DNA from: Lachnospiraceae bacterium | GTDB taxonomy: Bacteria > Bacillota > Clostridia > Lachnospirales > Lachnospiraceae | Assembly (NCBI GenBank): GCA_009774375.1 | Contig: VSNO01000181.1 | Location: 1-8,032 of the forward strand | DNA: 8,032 nt | Direction of reading: 5' to 3' | Shown: in pieces, positions 1-5,269 of the stretch | Layout: each line of letters begins with the position of its first letter | Numbering within the stretch: position 1 is the first letter of the stretch | Translations under genes and position numbers: made by a program | The notes under the pieces: generated by a model | Seen by the model: only the letters and a program-made list of their open reading frames with translations | What the model was told of the DNA's origin: nothing | The model's database searches: none

Positions 1-3
1 ACC

Positions 4-44
4 AAAAAAGCGGGCAAACAATCACTGTCCACCCGCTTTTTTTT
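4..44. terminator. Rho-independent terminator of the upstream gene
   Basis: The arms AAAAAAGCGGG (4-14) and CCCGCTTTTTT (32-42) are perfectly complementary over 11 bp around a 17-nt loop, and the right arm runs into eight T residues (37-44). Because the left arm starts with six A residues, the structure could also stop transcription from the right. It insulates the serine hydrolase gene from whatever lies before the window. Confidence 0.88.
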
Positions 45-105
45 GACGTGCCAAAAAATCGGCTGTGAATAGTAACTACCTTCCACAAAAATTTATTAAA
101 AACAC

Positions 106-136
106 TTGACTGTACAGTTACTGTACGGAATATGAT
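106..136 (+). promoter_or_regulatory. Promoter with an embedded palindromic operator
   Basis: A -35 box TTGACT (106-111) and a -10-like box TATGAT (131-136) are 19 bp apart. The spacer contains the perfect palindrome GTACAGTTACTGTAC (112-126; 7-bp arms around one central T). A dyad lying exactly between -35 and -10 is the usual place for a dimeric repressor, typically of the TetR family, to exclude RNA polymerase. The boxes and dyad are directly visible; the repressor family is inferred, and no regulator gene for it lies in the window. Transcription would start around 143, downstream of the ATG at 132. Confidence 0.72.
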
Positions 137-170
137 GAAGTTGTCAGGAAAAAACACAGAACTACATAGA

Positions 171-177
171 AAAGGAG
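171..177 (+). promoter_or_regulatory. Shine-Dalgarno site fixing the serine hydrolase start
   Basis: AAAGGAG lies 8 nt before the ATG at 186. The in-frame ATG at 132 has no comparable site and falls inside the -10 box, so it cannot be on the transcript. The protein therefore starts at 186. Confidence 0.85.
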
Positions 178-185
178 AAAATAAC

Positions 186-1382
186 ATGAAGAGAAAGAAA
201 TGGATCGGAATCACAATCGGCACGATCGCTGTTCTGACAGGCGTGGTCCTCGTCTGTTTTGGAGGAAAGATAAAAACAATCTACGTTTCCCTGAACAGTT
301 TCAAAGATGAAAATCTGGCGCACACATTCCAGCATACCCCGGAGATACAGCCCACAAAGAAAATCAGCAAGGGAAGTGACATATTTCAGTTTGCAAAGGA
401 AGACAATGCTGTGCTGTCCGACAGCTTTGATTTTGAAGGAACCACCTATCCCACAGAACAGTTCATGGAAGACACGAAGACTTCTGCCATGATCGTCATC
501 AAGGACGATGTGATCAAGTATGAGCAGTACTTTTTTGGCGGAGATGAAAAGACACTGTTTTCCTCCAACTCCATGGGCAAATCCTTCGTGTCGGCACTGA
601 TGGGTATCGCTGTATCAGAAGGCTGTGTCGGGAGTATTGAGGATCCGATCGGGAAATATATCCCGGAATTCAAGGGGACCGAGCTGGAAAATATCCCCAT
701 CAAAGCCTGCCTGCAGATGGCTTCCGGAATCGATTTCAGCGAGGACGATGACATGAGCGGCTTTTCGATGCGCACACTGATGGGCACTCCCGCCATGAAG
801 GTCATTTCCAAATACGGAATGCAGGAAGAACCCTACACATACCGCCGCTATCTGAGCATCAACACAGAGATCTTAGGGCAGATCATCACGAACGCGACAG
901 GCCGCAGCCTGGCGGAATACATGGAAGAAAAACTCTGGAAAAAGATCGGCGCTGCCCACGACGCATACTGGACGCTGAGCAACGGGACGGAACTTGCGAT
1001 GGGTGGACTGAGCGTCTCCCTCAGGGACTACGCGCGGTTTGCACGGCTGTACCTGAATCATGGAAACTACGACGGCGTACAGATCCTTGATGCAGACTGG
1101 GTGCGCGATAGCATGGACATCAGCGCAGCCTTCTCTAAACCAGGTGCAAACCATGACGCCTACAATGCCATCGGGTACGGCTACCAGTGGTGGGTTCCCG
1201 AAGGAAATGAAGACGAATTTATGGCGATCGGCGTCTACGGGCAGTGGATCTACGTCAATCCGCAAAAACACGTGATCATCGTAAAGACCAGCGCAGACCC
1301 TGATTTTATGGCAAAGGGATATGAGCTTAAGCATGTAGAATTTTTCAGGTCCGTCGCAAACGGTATCGCACCGCTCTCATGA
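186..1382 (+). CDS. Membrane-anchored beta-lactamase-family serine hydrolase
   Basis: This 398-residue protein belongs to the beta-lactamase-related serine hydrolases (COG1680, class C/NylB-like). Residues 1-5 are basic and are followed by a hydrophobic segment to about 25, acting as an uncleaved anchor or signal peptide, so the catalytic domain should lie outside the membrane. The SxxK motif is S129-M-G-K132, giving the nucleophile and general base. Y222 in YLSINTEILG matches the YxS-type second motif of NylB-like enzymes. GVYGQ (349-353) followed by a VNP turn matches the conserved third element before the C-terminal strand. Length and motif order are complete, so the gene looks intact. Family members include carboxylesterases, DD-peptidases and amide hydrolases; the substrate cannot be read from the sequence, and a true beta-lactamase role is not implied. 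It appears monocistronic, with its own promoter and a probable operator, and it converges on the HTH gene. Confidence 0.88.
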   Translation: MKRKKWIGITIGTIAVLTGVVLVCFGGKIKTIYVSLNSFKDENLAHTFQHTPEIQPTKKISKGSDIFQFAKEDNAVLSDSFDFEGTTYPTEQFMEDTKTSAMIVIKDDVIKYEQYFFGGDEKTLFSSNSMGKSFVSALMGIAVSEGCVGSIEDPIGKYIPEFKGTELENIPIKACLQMASGIDFSEDDDMSGFSMRTLMGTPAMKVISKYGMQEEPYTYRRYLSINTEILGQIITNATGRSLAEYMEEKLWKKIGAAHDAYWTLSNGTELAMGGLSVSLRDYARFARLYLNHGNYDGVQILDADWVRDSMDISAAFSKPGANHDAYNAIGYGYQWWVPEGNEDEFMAIGVYGQWIYVNPQKHVIIVKTSADPDFMAKGYELKHVEFFRSVANGIAPLS

Positions 1383-1397
1383 TCCTCCACAAGACCG

Positions 1398-1423
1398 ATC
1401 CCCCGCCCTCACCGGCGGGGGAT
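1398..1423. terminator. GC-rich hairpin between convergent genes
   Basis: ATCCCCCGCC (1398-1407) and GGCGGGGGAT (1414-1423) form a perfect 10-bp stem with a 6-nt loop. It fills the 41-bp gap between the hydrolase stop (1382) and the HTH-gene stop (1424, minus strand). Neither side has a T tract, so it is not a canonical intrinsic terminator. It may still act as a bidirectional transcription or RNA-decay barrier. Confidence 0.5.
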
Positions 1424-2065
1424 TCATGTCTCCAGAAGATCCTCACATCTGCATCCAAGCGCTTTGCTCAATCTGTACAGATCAATTACCTGTATCCCAT
1501 AAATATCTGCCTCTCCTTGTTCCAGGCGCTGAATCTGCCGAAGCGGGATCCCCGAATTCTCTGCCAGCTCGTTTTGCGACAATCCAACCAGATTTCGAAT
1601 CTGTTTTAAATTCGTCTCTCTATAATATTGCTGCAGTTTTTCATCCATGATCTCAACAAACTTCATGAGATCCGCTTCATGAAGCGCCGGATACAGGTAC
1701 AGAATTTCCTGTATGGATACTGCGCGATGAATCCTTAAAAATGACCTCCCCGTATACCACTGATAATATGCTAATGACCACCCTGCCCAATATTCCGGCG
1801 ATTTGTCCAGATACATCGCATCTGGTATATCCGGCACTTTCATACCGCTCTTCAAAATGACCTTTCTCACCAGCTCGCACCCCGTCATACCTGCAATATA
1901 CAGCGGATTTCCCTTCCCAAACTGTTCCGCGATCCCCGATACCAGAAACATGCCAAAGAACTGATCTGCCTCCATCTCACAGGAATATACAGCATAGTCC
2001 AGCGCATCCCCAAGAACTCTCTGTGCCAGCCTCAAATATTCTACATCATAAGCGCGGATCTCCAT
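1424..2065 (-). CDS. Xre-type helix-turn-helix protein, probable antitoxin partner of the DUF3990 protein
   Basis: This 213-residue protein has two parts. Residues about 150-213 form an Xre/HTH_3 DNA-binding domain: LSQNELAENSGIPLRQIQRLEQG gives helices 2 and 3 of the fold and the typical end of the recognition helix, followed by the LSKALGCRCEDLLE C-terminus. The first 145 residues form an alpha-helical domain rich in aromatics around 91-104 (EYWAGWSLAYYQWY). I cannot assign it to a named family, but it could bind and neutralise the neighbouring toxin-like protein. The ATG at 2065 lies 20 bp inside the end of the DUF3990 gene, indicating translational coupling; GAGAGGG about 9 nt upstream is a plausible ribosome site. 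The function as antitoxin and autorepressor is inferred from the overlap and the HTH domain. Confidence 0.78.
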   Translation of the reverse strand: MEIRAYDVEYLRLAQRVLGDALDYAVYSCEMEADQFFGMFLVSGIAEQFGKGNPLYIAGMTGCELVRKVILKSGMKVPDIPDAMYLDKSPEYWAGWSLAYYQWYTGRSFLRIHRAVSIQEILYLYPALHEADLMKFVEIMDEKLQQYYRETNLKQIRNLVGLSQNELAENSGIPLRQIQRLEQGEADIYGIQVIDLYRLSKALGCRCEDLLET

Positions 2066-2720
2066 GCTTCATACCCTCTCTCATTATATCCAGAATAAAA
2101 ATCTCACGAATATCTGCCTGTGATTTCTTTGATCTTCTGTATTCTTTCCTGGCTTCCCTGTCTCTGGCTGCTTTTTTGAGATAATATTCCGAAGCGCTTA
2201 CCGATTCGCTCCCTTTATATTCAATTCTGCCAAATGCCCTCTGACTCTTCAGCACCACCTGCTCGCCCAGTTTTCCAAGACGCATCGCCTCTGACAGTTT
2301 CTGAAGCGAGATCGCTCCCATCACAAAATCCTGCGCAAATGAAAAATAAGAATCATCTGCGCGGTATCCTTTGATGATATCATATCTATCGATGTCAATC
2401 AGAAAATTCTCCTGGATATATTTTTTTGCTTCCTCTGCGATGCTTCCGTTTTGCCAATAAGTACGATTATCTGCCAGAACGGCAAGCCAGTTCAGGATAG
2501 AATACTCTGGATCATTCAGATCCAGAACAGAAAGATCTGACATATCAATCTCATATTGATTGACATAACCATCCTGATTCTTAGCACATGCCCACTCTTT
2601 CGCAAGTTCTATATTCTGCGTACAGTAAAATCCTCTTCCATAATCATTCGTTTTAGCGCCCTTACCATACACTGGCTGCTCGATCAGATATTCCGAGCCG
2701 TGAAACAAAACTTCTCCCAT
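2046..2720 (-). CDS. DUF3990-family ADP-ribosyltransferase-like protein, probable toxin
   Basis: This 224-residue protein opens with LFHGS (H7), followed by DYGRGFYCT (26-34, containing Y32) and a conserved A-x2-W helix (40-43). This is the start of the DUF3990 family, whose fold belongs to the ADP-ribosyltransferase clan. H7, Y32 and the E153/Q154 pair in GEQVVLKS match the H-Y-[E/Q] active-site triad of PARP-like ARTs. DIIKGYRADDSYF (114-126) is also typical of the family. The C-terminal 50 residues are basic and helical. NAD-dependent modification of a cellular target is a family-level inference and the target is unknown. The ATG at 2720 follows the PIN gene after 19 bp, with AGGGAGGGGG just upstream. 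The 3' end overlaps the HTH gene, a layout common for toxin-antitoxin pairs. Confidence 0.75.
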   Translation of the reverse strand: MGEVLFHGSEYLIEQPVYGKGAKTNDYGRGFYCTQNIELAKEWACAKNQDGYVNQYEIDMSDLSVLDLNDPEYSILNWLAVLADNRTYWQNGSIAEEAKKYIQENFLIDIDRYDIIKGYRADDSYFSFAQDFVMGAISLQKLSEAMRLGKLGEQVVLKSQRAFGRIEYKGSESVSASEYYLKKAARDREARKEYRRSKKSQADIREIFILDIMREGMKHGDPRL

Positions 2721-2739
2721 TCAGGGTGTGCCCCCTCCC

Positions 2740-3420
2740 TTACGACTTCTGCTTTTCCTTCAACAGTCCCTTTAACTTTTTGTAGATCGCGCTGCTCTTC
2801 TGGCTGTCCCGGAATTCCTTGCTCAGACCGTTGTTGATGGCTACCCTCGTCTTATAACTGTTAAAGATCTCCAGGATCTTGTCGGAGTATTCCTCCTCCG
2901 TGAGATACTGCAGCAGCTCCTCCTTCGTCGCCTTATTCGAGTCAGACACTTTCGATCTGCCCTTTGTCTTCGGCTTTGCCTTGGGTTTTGGCTCCTCCTC
3001 GACCGTCTCGTCATCCGCCACCGCCTTCTGTTCCTTTTGTTCCTTCTGTTCCTTTTCGTCTCCCATAAAATTCGGGATCCTCTTCACGGTCGCTCCGCGC
3101 TCCGCCCAGAAATCGACCAGATGATTGAAACCGGTATCCTTGGAAACAATATAAAAGCAATCGTCCCTGCCCTCACATTTTGCGATCATATATCCCAGAT
3201 AGGACGCCAGCTGGAAATCCAGCGAATTCTTCGCCCCGGTTCCCGCCTTGTAAGACTCAAGCCGCGTCCGCTGCCGCGCGATCTTCTCCACCAGCTCCAG
3301 TGAGAATGCCTTGCTCTGTTCCGTGTACATCACGCAGATCACGTCACTTTCCCCAAGATTTTCCACTCCCGTAAATCCGTCCGCATGGACATTTTCATAG
3401 TCTATAAAATAATAATTCAT
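2740..3420 (-). CDS. PIN-like domain protein with a charged linker and C-terminal helical domain
   Basis: This 226-residue protein begins with FIDYENVH (5-12) and continues with KNSLDFQL (64-71) and YIVSKDTGF (90-98). The acidic residues D7, E9, D68 and D95 form the metal-binding cluster expected of a PIN-like (PIN_7/NYN type) RNase, so the catalytic site looks intact. A low-complexity linker (about 110-160) contains three KEQ repeats and an alternating proline/lysine stretch, suggesting contact with nucleic acid. A short helical domain (about 165-226) follows. RNA cleavage is inferred from the family; the target is unknown. It is the first gene of a three-gene minus-strand operon. GAGGGG lies 12 nt before the ATG, slightly far. 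It could belong functionally with the DUF3990/HTH pair or merely be co-transcribed with it. Confidence 0.78.
   Translation of the reverse strand: MNYYFIDYENVHADGFTGVENLGESDVICVMYTEQSKAFSLELVEKIARQRTRLESYKAGTGAKNSLDFQLASYLGYMIAKCEGRDDCFYIVSKDTGFNHLVDFWAERGATVKRIPNFMGDEKEQKEQKEQKAVADDETVEEEPKPKAKPKTKGRSKVSDSNKATKEELLQYLTEEEYSDKILEIFNSYKTRVAINNGLSKEFRDSQKSSAIYKKLKGLLKEKQKS
3028..3054 (-). repeat. Three tandem 9-bp units encoding KEQ in the PIN-protein linker
   Basis: On the plus strand the units are ctgttcctt, ttgttcctt and ctgttcctt. Each encodes Lys-Glu-Gln on the minus strand. The unit is a multiple of three, so slippage would change linker length without breaking the frame. Confidence 0.75.
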
Positions 3421-3468
3421 ATTCGATCCATTCCCCTCTCTTGTCCATTTTTTAACATTATATTATTT

Positions 3469-3497
3469 ATTATACCATGCCATTGACATGACCACAA
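3469..3497 (-). promoter_or_regulatory. Predicted promoter of the PIN-DUF3990-HTH operon
   Basis: Reading the minus strand, TTGTGG (3497-3492) and a perfect TATAAT (3474-3469) are separated by 17 bp, about 50 bp before the PIN-gene ATG. A second TATAAT (3462-3457) lies 12 bp further on but has a poorer -35 box (CAATGG). The -35 box lies only 5 bp from the left copy of the target-site duplication of the inserted element. Confidence 0.6.
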
Positions 3498-3502
3498 TCA
3501 AA

Positions 3503-3510
3503 ATAATTTT
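3503..3510. repeat. Left copy of the 8-bp target-site duplication (ATAATTTT)
   Basis: ATAATTTT here and at 3847-3854 directly abut the outer ends of the terminal inverted repeats. The match is perfect over exactly 8 bp and stops at both ends, as expected of a transposition footprint. Confidence 0.8.
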
Positions 3511-3846
3511 GTAACAGTTCAGCCTTCGGCTTCCTGTTACAGGCATCAAGCCATGCAAATATCGCCAAACCGAACAAGGTTCGGCATGCGATGGGCTTGA
3601 TGCTTCTCAACCACAACGTGTTCTTACGTGGCTTGTATAAGCCATAATTTGCAGCGTAGTGCAAATCCTAGTACAGCATTGCGCAAATAACAGTGAATAC
3701 AGCACCTGCTATTTGCGCCAGTCCTGCGTTGTCGTCAGTCAACAATGCCACCGCATTGCCTCCTTCCTCCGTCTTGTCCTGTCACAAATATCAGGCACTG
3801 TTTTTCACTGTTATTTAGGCAACGCTGTCCTAGACTGAACTGTAAC
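3511..3846. mobile_element. MITE-like non-autonomous element, possibly IS66-derived
   Basis: This 336-bp segment begins GTAACAGTTCAG (3511-3522) and ends CTGAACTGTAAC (3835-3846), giving 12-bp terminal inverted repeats with one mismatch, flanked by perfect 8-bp direct repeats. It has no credible gene. Internally it is packed with hairpins: GTAACAG/CTGTTAC (3511-3540), the 10-bp stem GCATCAAGCC/GGCTTGATGC (3543-3603) enclosing CCGAAC/GTTCGG (3570-3584), GGCTT/AAGCC (3630-3643), ATTTGC/GCAAAT (3647-3666), and a large nested palindrome from 3668. Termini starting with GTAA and an 8-bp duplication are traits of the IS66 family, so an IS66 transposase acting in trans is the best inference. It could alternatively be a conserved structured intergenic repeat. 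It fills most of the 532-bp gap between the PIN gene and the response regulator gene. Confidence 0.75.
3668..3833. repeat. Large imperfect palindrome nested in the element
   Basis: The left arm (3668-3721) and right arm (3779-3833) are inverted copies with about 44 of 54 positions matching. They include a perfect 13-bp block, AAATAACAGTGAA (3685-3697) against 3804-3816. The first 30 bp match at 26 positions. The left arm also contains its own 9-bp hairpin, GCGCAAATA/TATTTGCGC (3681-3718). A TA dinucleotide is present at both edges (3669-3670 and 3831-3832), so this could be a second small element inserted into the outer one. The 57-bp centre is not palindromic. Confidence 0.72.
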
Positions 3847-3854
3847 ATAATTTT
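3847..3854. repeat. Right copy of the 8-bp target-site duplication (ATAATTTT)
   Basis: This is identical to 3503-3510 and directly follows the right terminal repeat. Removing one copy and the element restores an intergenic region of about 190 bp between the divergent genes. Confidence 0.8.
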
Positions 3855-3876
3855 CGCTTTTCCTCCGCACTACGGA

Positions 3877-3905
3877 TTGAGAAAACCGCCCTGATACAGT
3901 ATAAT
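3877..3905 (+). promoter_or_regulatory. Promoter of the bce-like operon
   Basis: TTGAGA (3877-3882) and a perfect TATAAT (3900-3905) have the optimal 17-bp spacing. The predicted transcript starts near 3912, about 40 nt before the response-regulator ATG. The -35 box lies 22 bp downstream of the right target-site duplication, so the element is immediately upstream. Confidence 0.75.
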
Positions 3906-3952
3906 AATAAAGAAACTCTGGAAGTCGATTAAAATTTCAGAAAGGGATCCTT

Positions 3953-4621
3953 ATGAAGAAAAAAATACTGATCGTCGAAGACGACCTTACCATACAGACT
4001 CAGCTAAAAACACTTCTGTCCGGAAATGGGTATGAGACATATGCAGTCACCGATTTCTCCCAGACCATCCGTCAGGTCAAAGATCTCGCACCGCATTTGG
4101 TCATTTTAGACATCAGGATACCGGACAGCGACGGCTTTGAAATATGTTCTCAGATACGCACGTTCTCAGATATCCCGATCGTGTTCGTGACAAGCTGCAG
4201 AACGGATATGGACGAACTGAACAGTATCATGCTCGGCGGCGATGCGTTTATCACCAAACCCTACAACACCGCGATCCTTCTCGCCAAGATCGCCGCACTC
4301 TTAAGGCGGGCATACCCCTCCAGACAGACTGAGATCCTCACCTGGAACGGAGCCGCCCTGCACCTGGAAAGCAGTATGATCGAATACAGGGGACAGACAT
4401 CCGAACTGACCAAAAATGAATCGAAGATCCTGTACTATCTTTTCAAAAATGCCGGCAGGATCTGCTCCCGCAATGATATCGTCGATTTTCTCTGGGATCA
4501 TCAGTTATATGTCGACGACAATGCCCTGAGTGTCAATATGACCCGCATTCGCGACAAGCTGGCGGCGATCGGACTCACAGATTTTATCAGGACGAAGCAC
4601 AGGCAGGGGTATATCATATGA
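3953..4621 (+). CDS. bceR-like: OmpR-family response regulator, BceR-like
   Basis: This 222-residue regulator has an N-terminal receiver domain with the acidic pair D10/D11, phospho-acceptor D53 (LVILDIRIP), T80 and K102 (ITKPY), all present. A winged-helix DNA-binding domain (about 125-222) contains ELTKNESKILYYL, a DALSVNMTRIRDKL-like recognition helix and a closing GYII hairpin. The domain order, and the kinase, ABC ATPase and large permease that follow, mark it as the regulator of a Bce-type peptide-antibiotic sensing and detoxification module. AAAGGG sits 6 nt before the ATG. Its TGA overlaps the kinase ATG (ATGA at 4618-4621), indicating translational coupling. The protein looks functional even though its kinase partner is truncated, so phosphorylation may come from another kinase or be lost. 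The Bce assignment comes from context; VraR/GraR-type names are possible. Confidence 0.9.
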   Translation: MKKKILIVEDDLTIQTQLKTLLSGNGYETYAVTDFSQTIRQVKDLAPHLVILDIRIPDSDGFEICSQIRTFSDIPIVFVTSCRTDMDELNSIMLGGDAFITKPYNTAILLAKIAALLRRAYPSRQTEILTWNGAALHLESSMIEYRGQTSELTKNESKILYYLFKNAGRICSRNDIVDFLWDHQLYVDDNALSVNMTRIRDKLAAIGLTDFIRTKHRQGYII

Positions 4622-5268
4622 GCGGAAAACAGTATCTGAAAAATAAGATCCCGGCGATCTTTGTCAATCTTATGGGTATGCTGGCGCTTGCCCTGTTTTT
4701 AGCCGCAAACGGGGATCCCGCCCAGACCGTCCTGTTCATTTTTATCGTCTGGCAGCTCGTCCTGACTGCATACCTGTCAGCCGCATATCATACACAGAAA
4801 AGGGATCCGGACAGACTGCTGGATATGACAGAGCAGTTGGAAGAGCGGTATCTGATATCGGAGATCATGGCAGAACCACACAGGGCAGACTGGCAGGTCT
4901 TCCATCAGATCCTGAAGATGGCAGAGAGATCAATGCTCGAAAAAATAGGCGGGATCCAGCGCGAGCGGAAAGAGTACAAAGAATACATCGAACAGTGGAT
5001 CCATGAAGTAAAGACGCCGATCACGGCGATGAAGCTGCTCTGTGAAAACAACCGCTCCCCCTTTACCAGAGACATCCTGGCAGAATTGGAGAACATCGAT
5101 CAATACACGGAACAGGCGCTTTACTATGCCCGGAGTGAGCATACAGAAAAAGACTACTTCGTCCGTGAGATCAGTCTGTGCGACATCGTTCACAGTGCGA
5201 TCGCAGACAATAAATATCTGCTGCGGCAAAGCAGCATGACGATCGCGGCCGACGATCTGGAACACAGT
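4618..5268 (+). pseudogene. bceS-like: BceS-like intramembrane-sensing histidine kinase, ATP-binding domain deleted
   Basis: About 217 native residues remain. Two transmembrane helices (about 11-30 and 37-57) with a very short loop are typical of intramembrane-sensing kinases that detect substrate through the partner ABC transporter. The dimerisation/phospho-acceptor helix has WIHEVKTPI with H129, and its second helix runs to about 172. Native sequence continues to DLEHS (213-217; codon 217 at 5266-5268). The frame then runs into ABC-ATPase DNA in the wrong phase, adding 91 unrelated residues to a stop at 5542-5544. The N, G1 and G2 boxes of the HATPase domain are absent. Related kinases are about 330-340 residues, so roughly 350 bp have been lost. 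Without the catalytic domain it cannot autophosphorylate. The start at 4618 has GGGG 8 nt upstream and overlaps the regulator stop. Confidence 0.85.
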
Positions 5269-5269
5269 T

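Noticed and set aside
132..185. Upstream ATG at 132 as start of the serine hydrolase
   Set aside because: It overlaps the -10 box and lacks a ribosome site. The ATG at 186 has AAAGGAG 8 nt upstream and begins a normal signal-anchor.
240..260. Lipobox/lipoprotein signal around C24 of the serine hydrolase
   Set aside because: The residues before the cysteine are V-L-V, and the -1 position is not Gly, Ala or Ser, so signal peptidase II processing is unlikely.
873..1334. Long antisense reading frame inside the hydrolase gene
   Set aside because: It lies opposite a well-supported enzyme gene, has no ribosome site or recognisable family sequence, and is explained by codon bias.
3470..3664. 64-codon minus-strand frame overlapping the left half of the mobile element
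   Set aside because: It is made of the element's hairpin arms, includes the promoter region of the PIN operon and has no ribosome site. It is probably the kind of spurious hypothetical protein annotated wherever this repeat occurs.
3511..3846. Riboswitch or small regulatory RNA
   Set aside because: The many hairpins are explained by a transposon-like element with terminal repeats and target duplication. No known riboswitch core was recognised, and the region ends before the predicted downstream transcription start.
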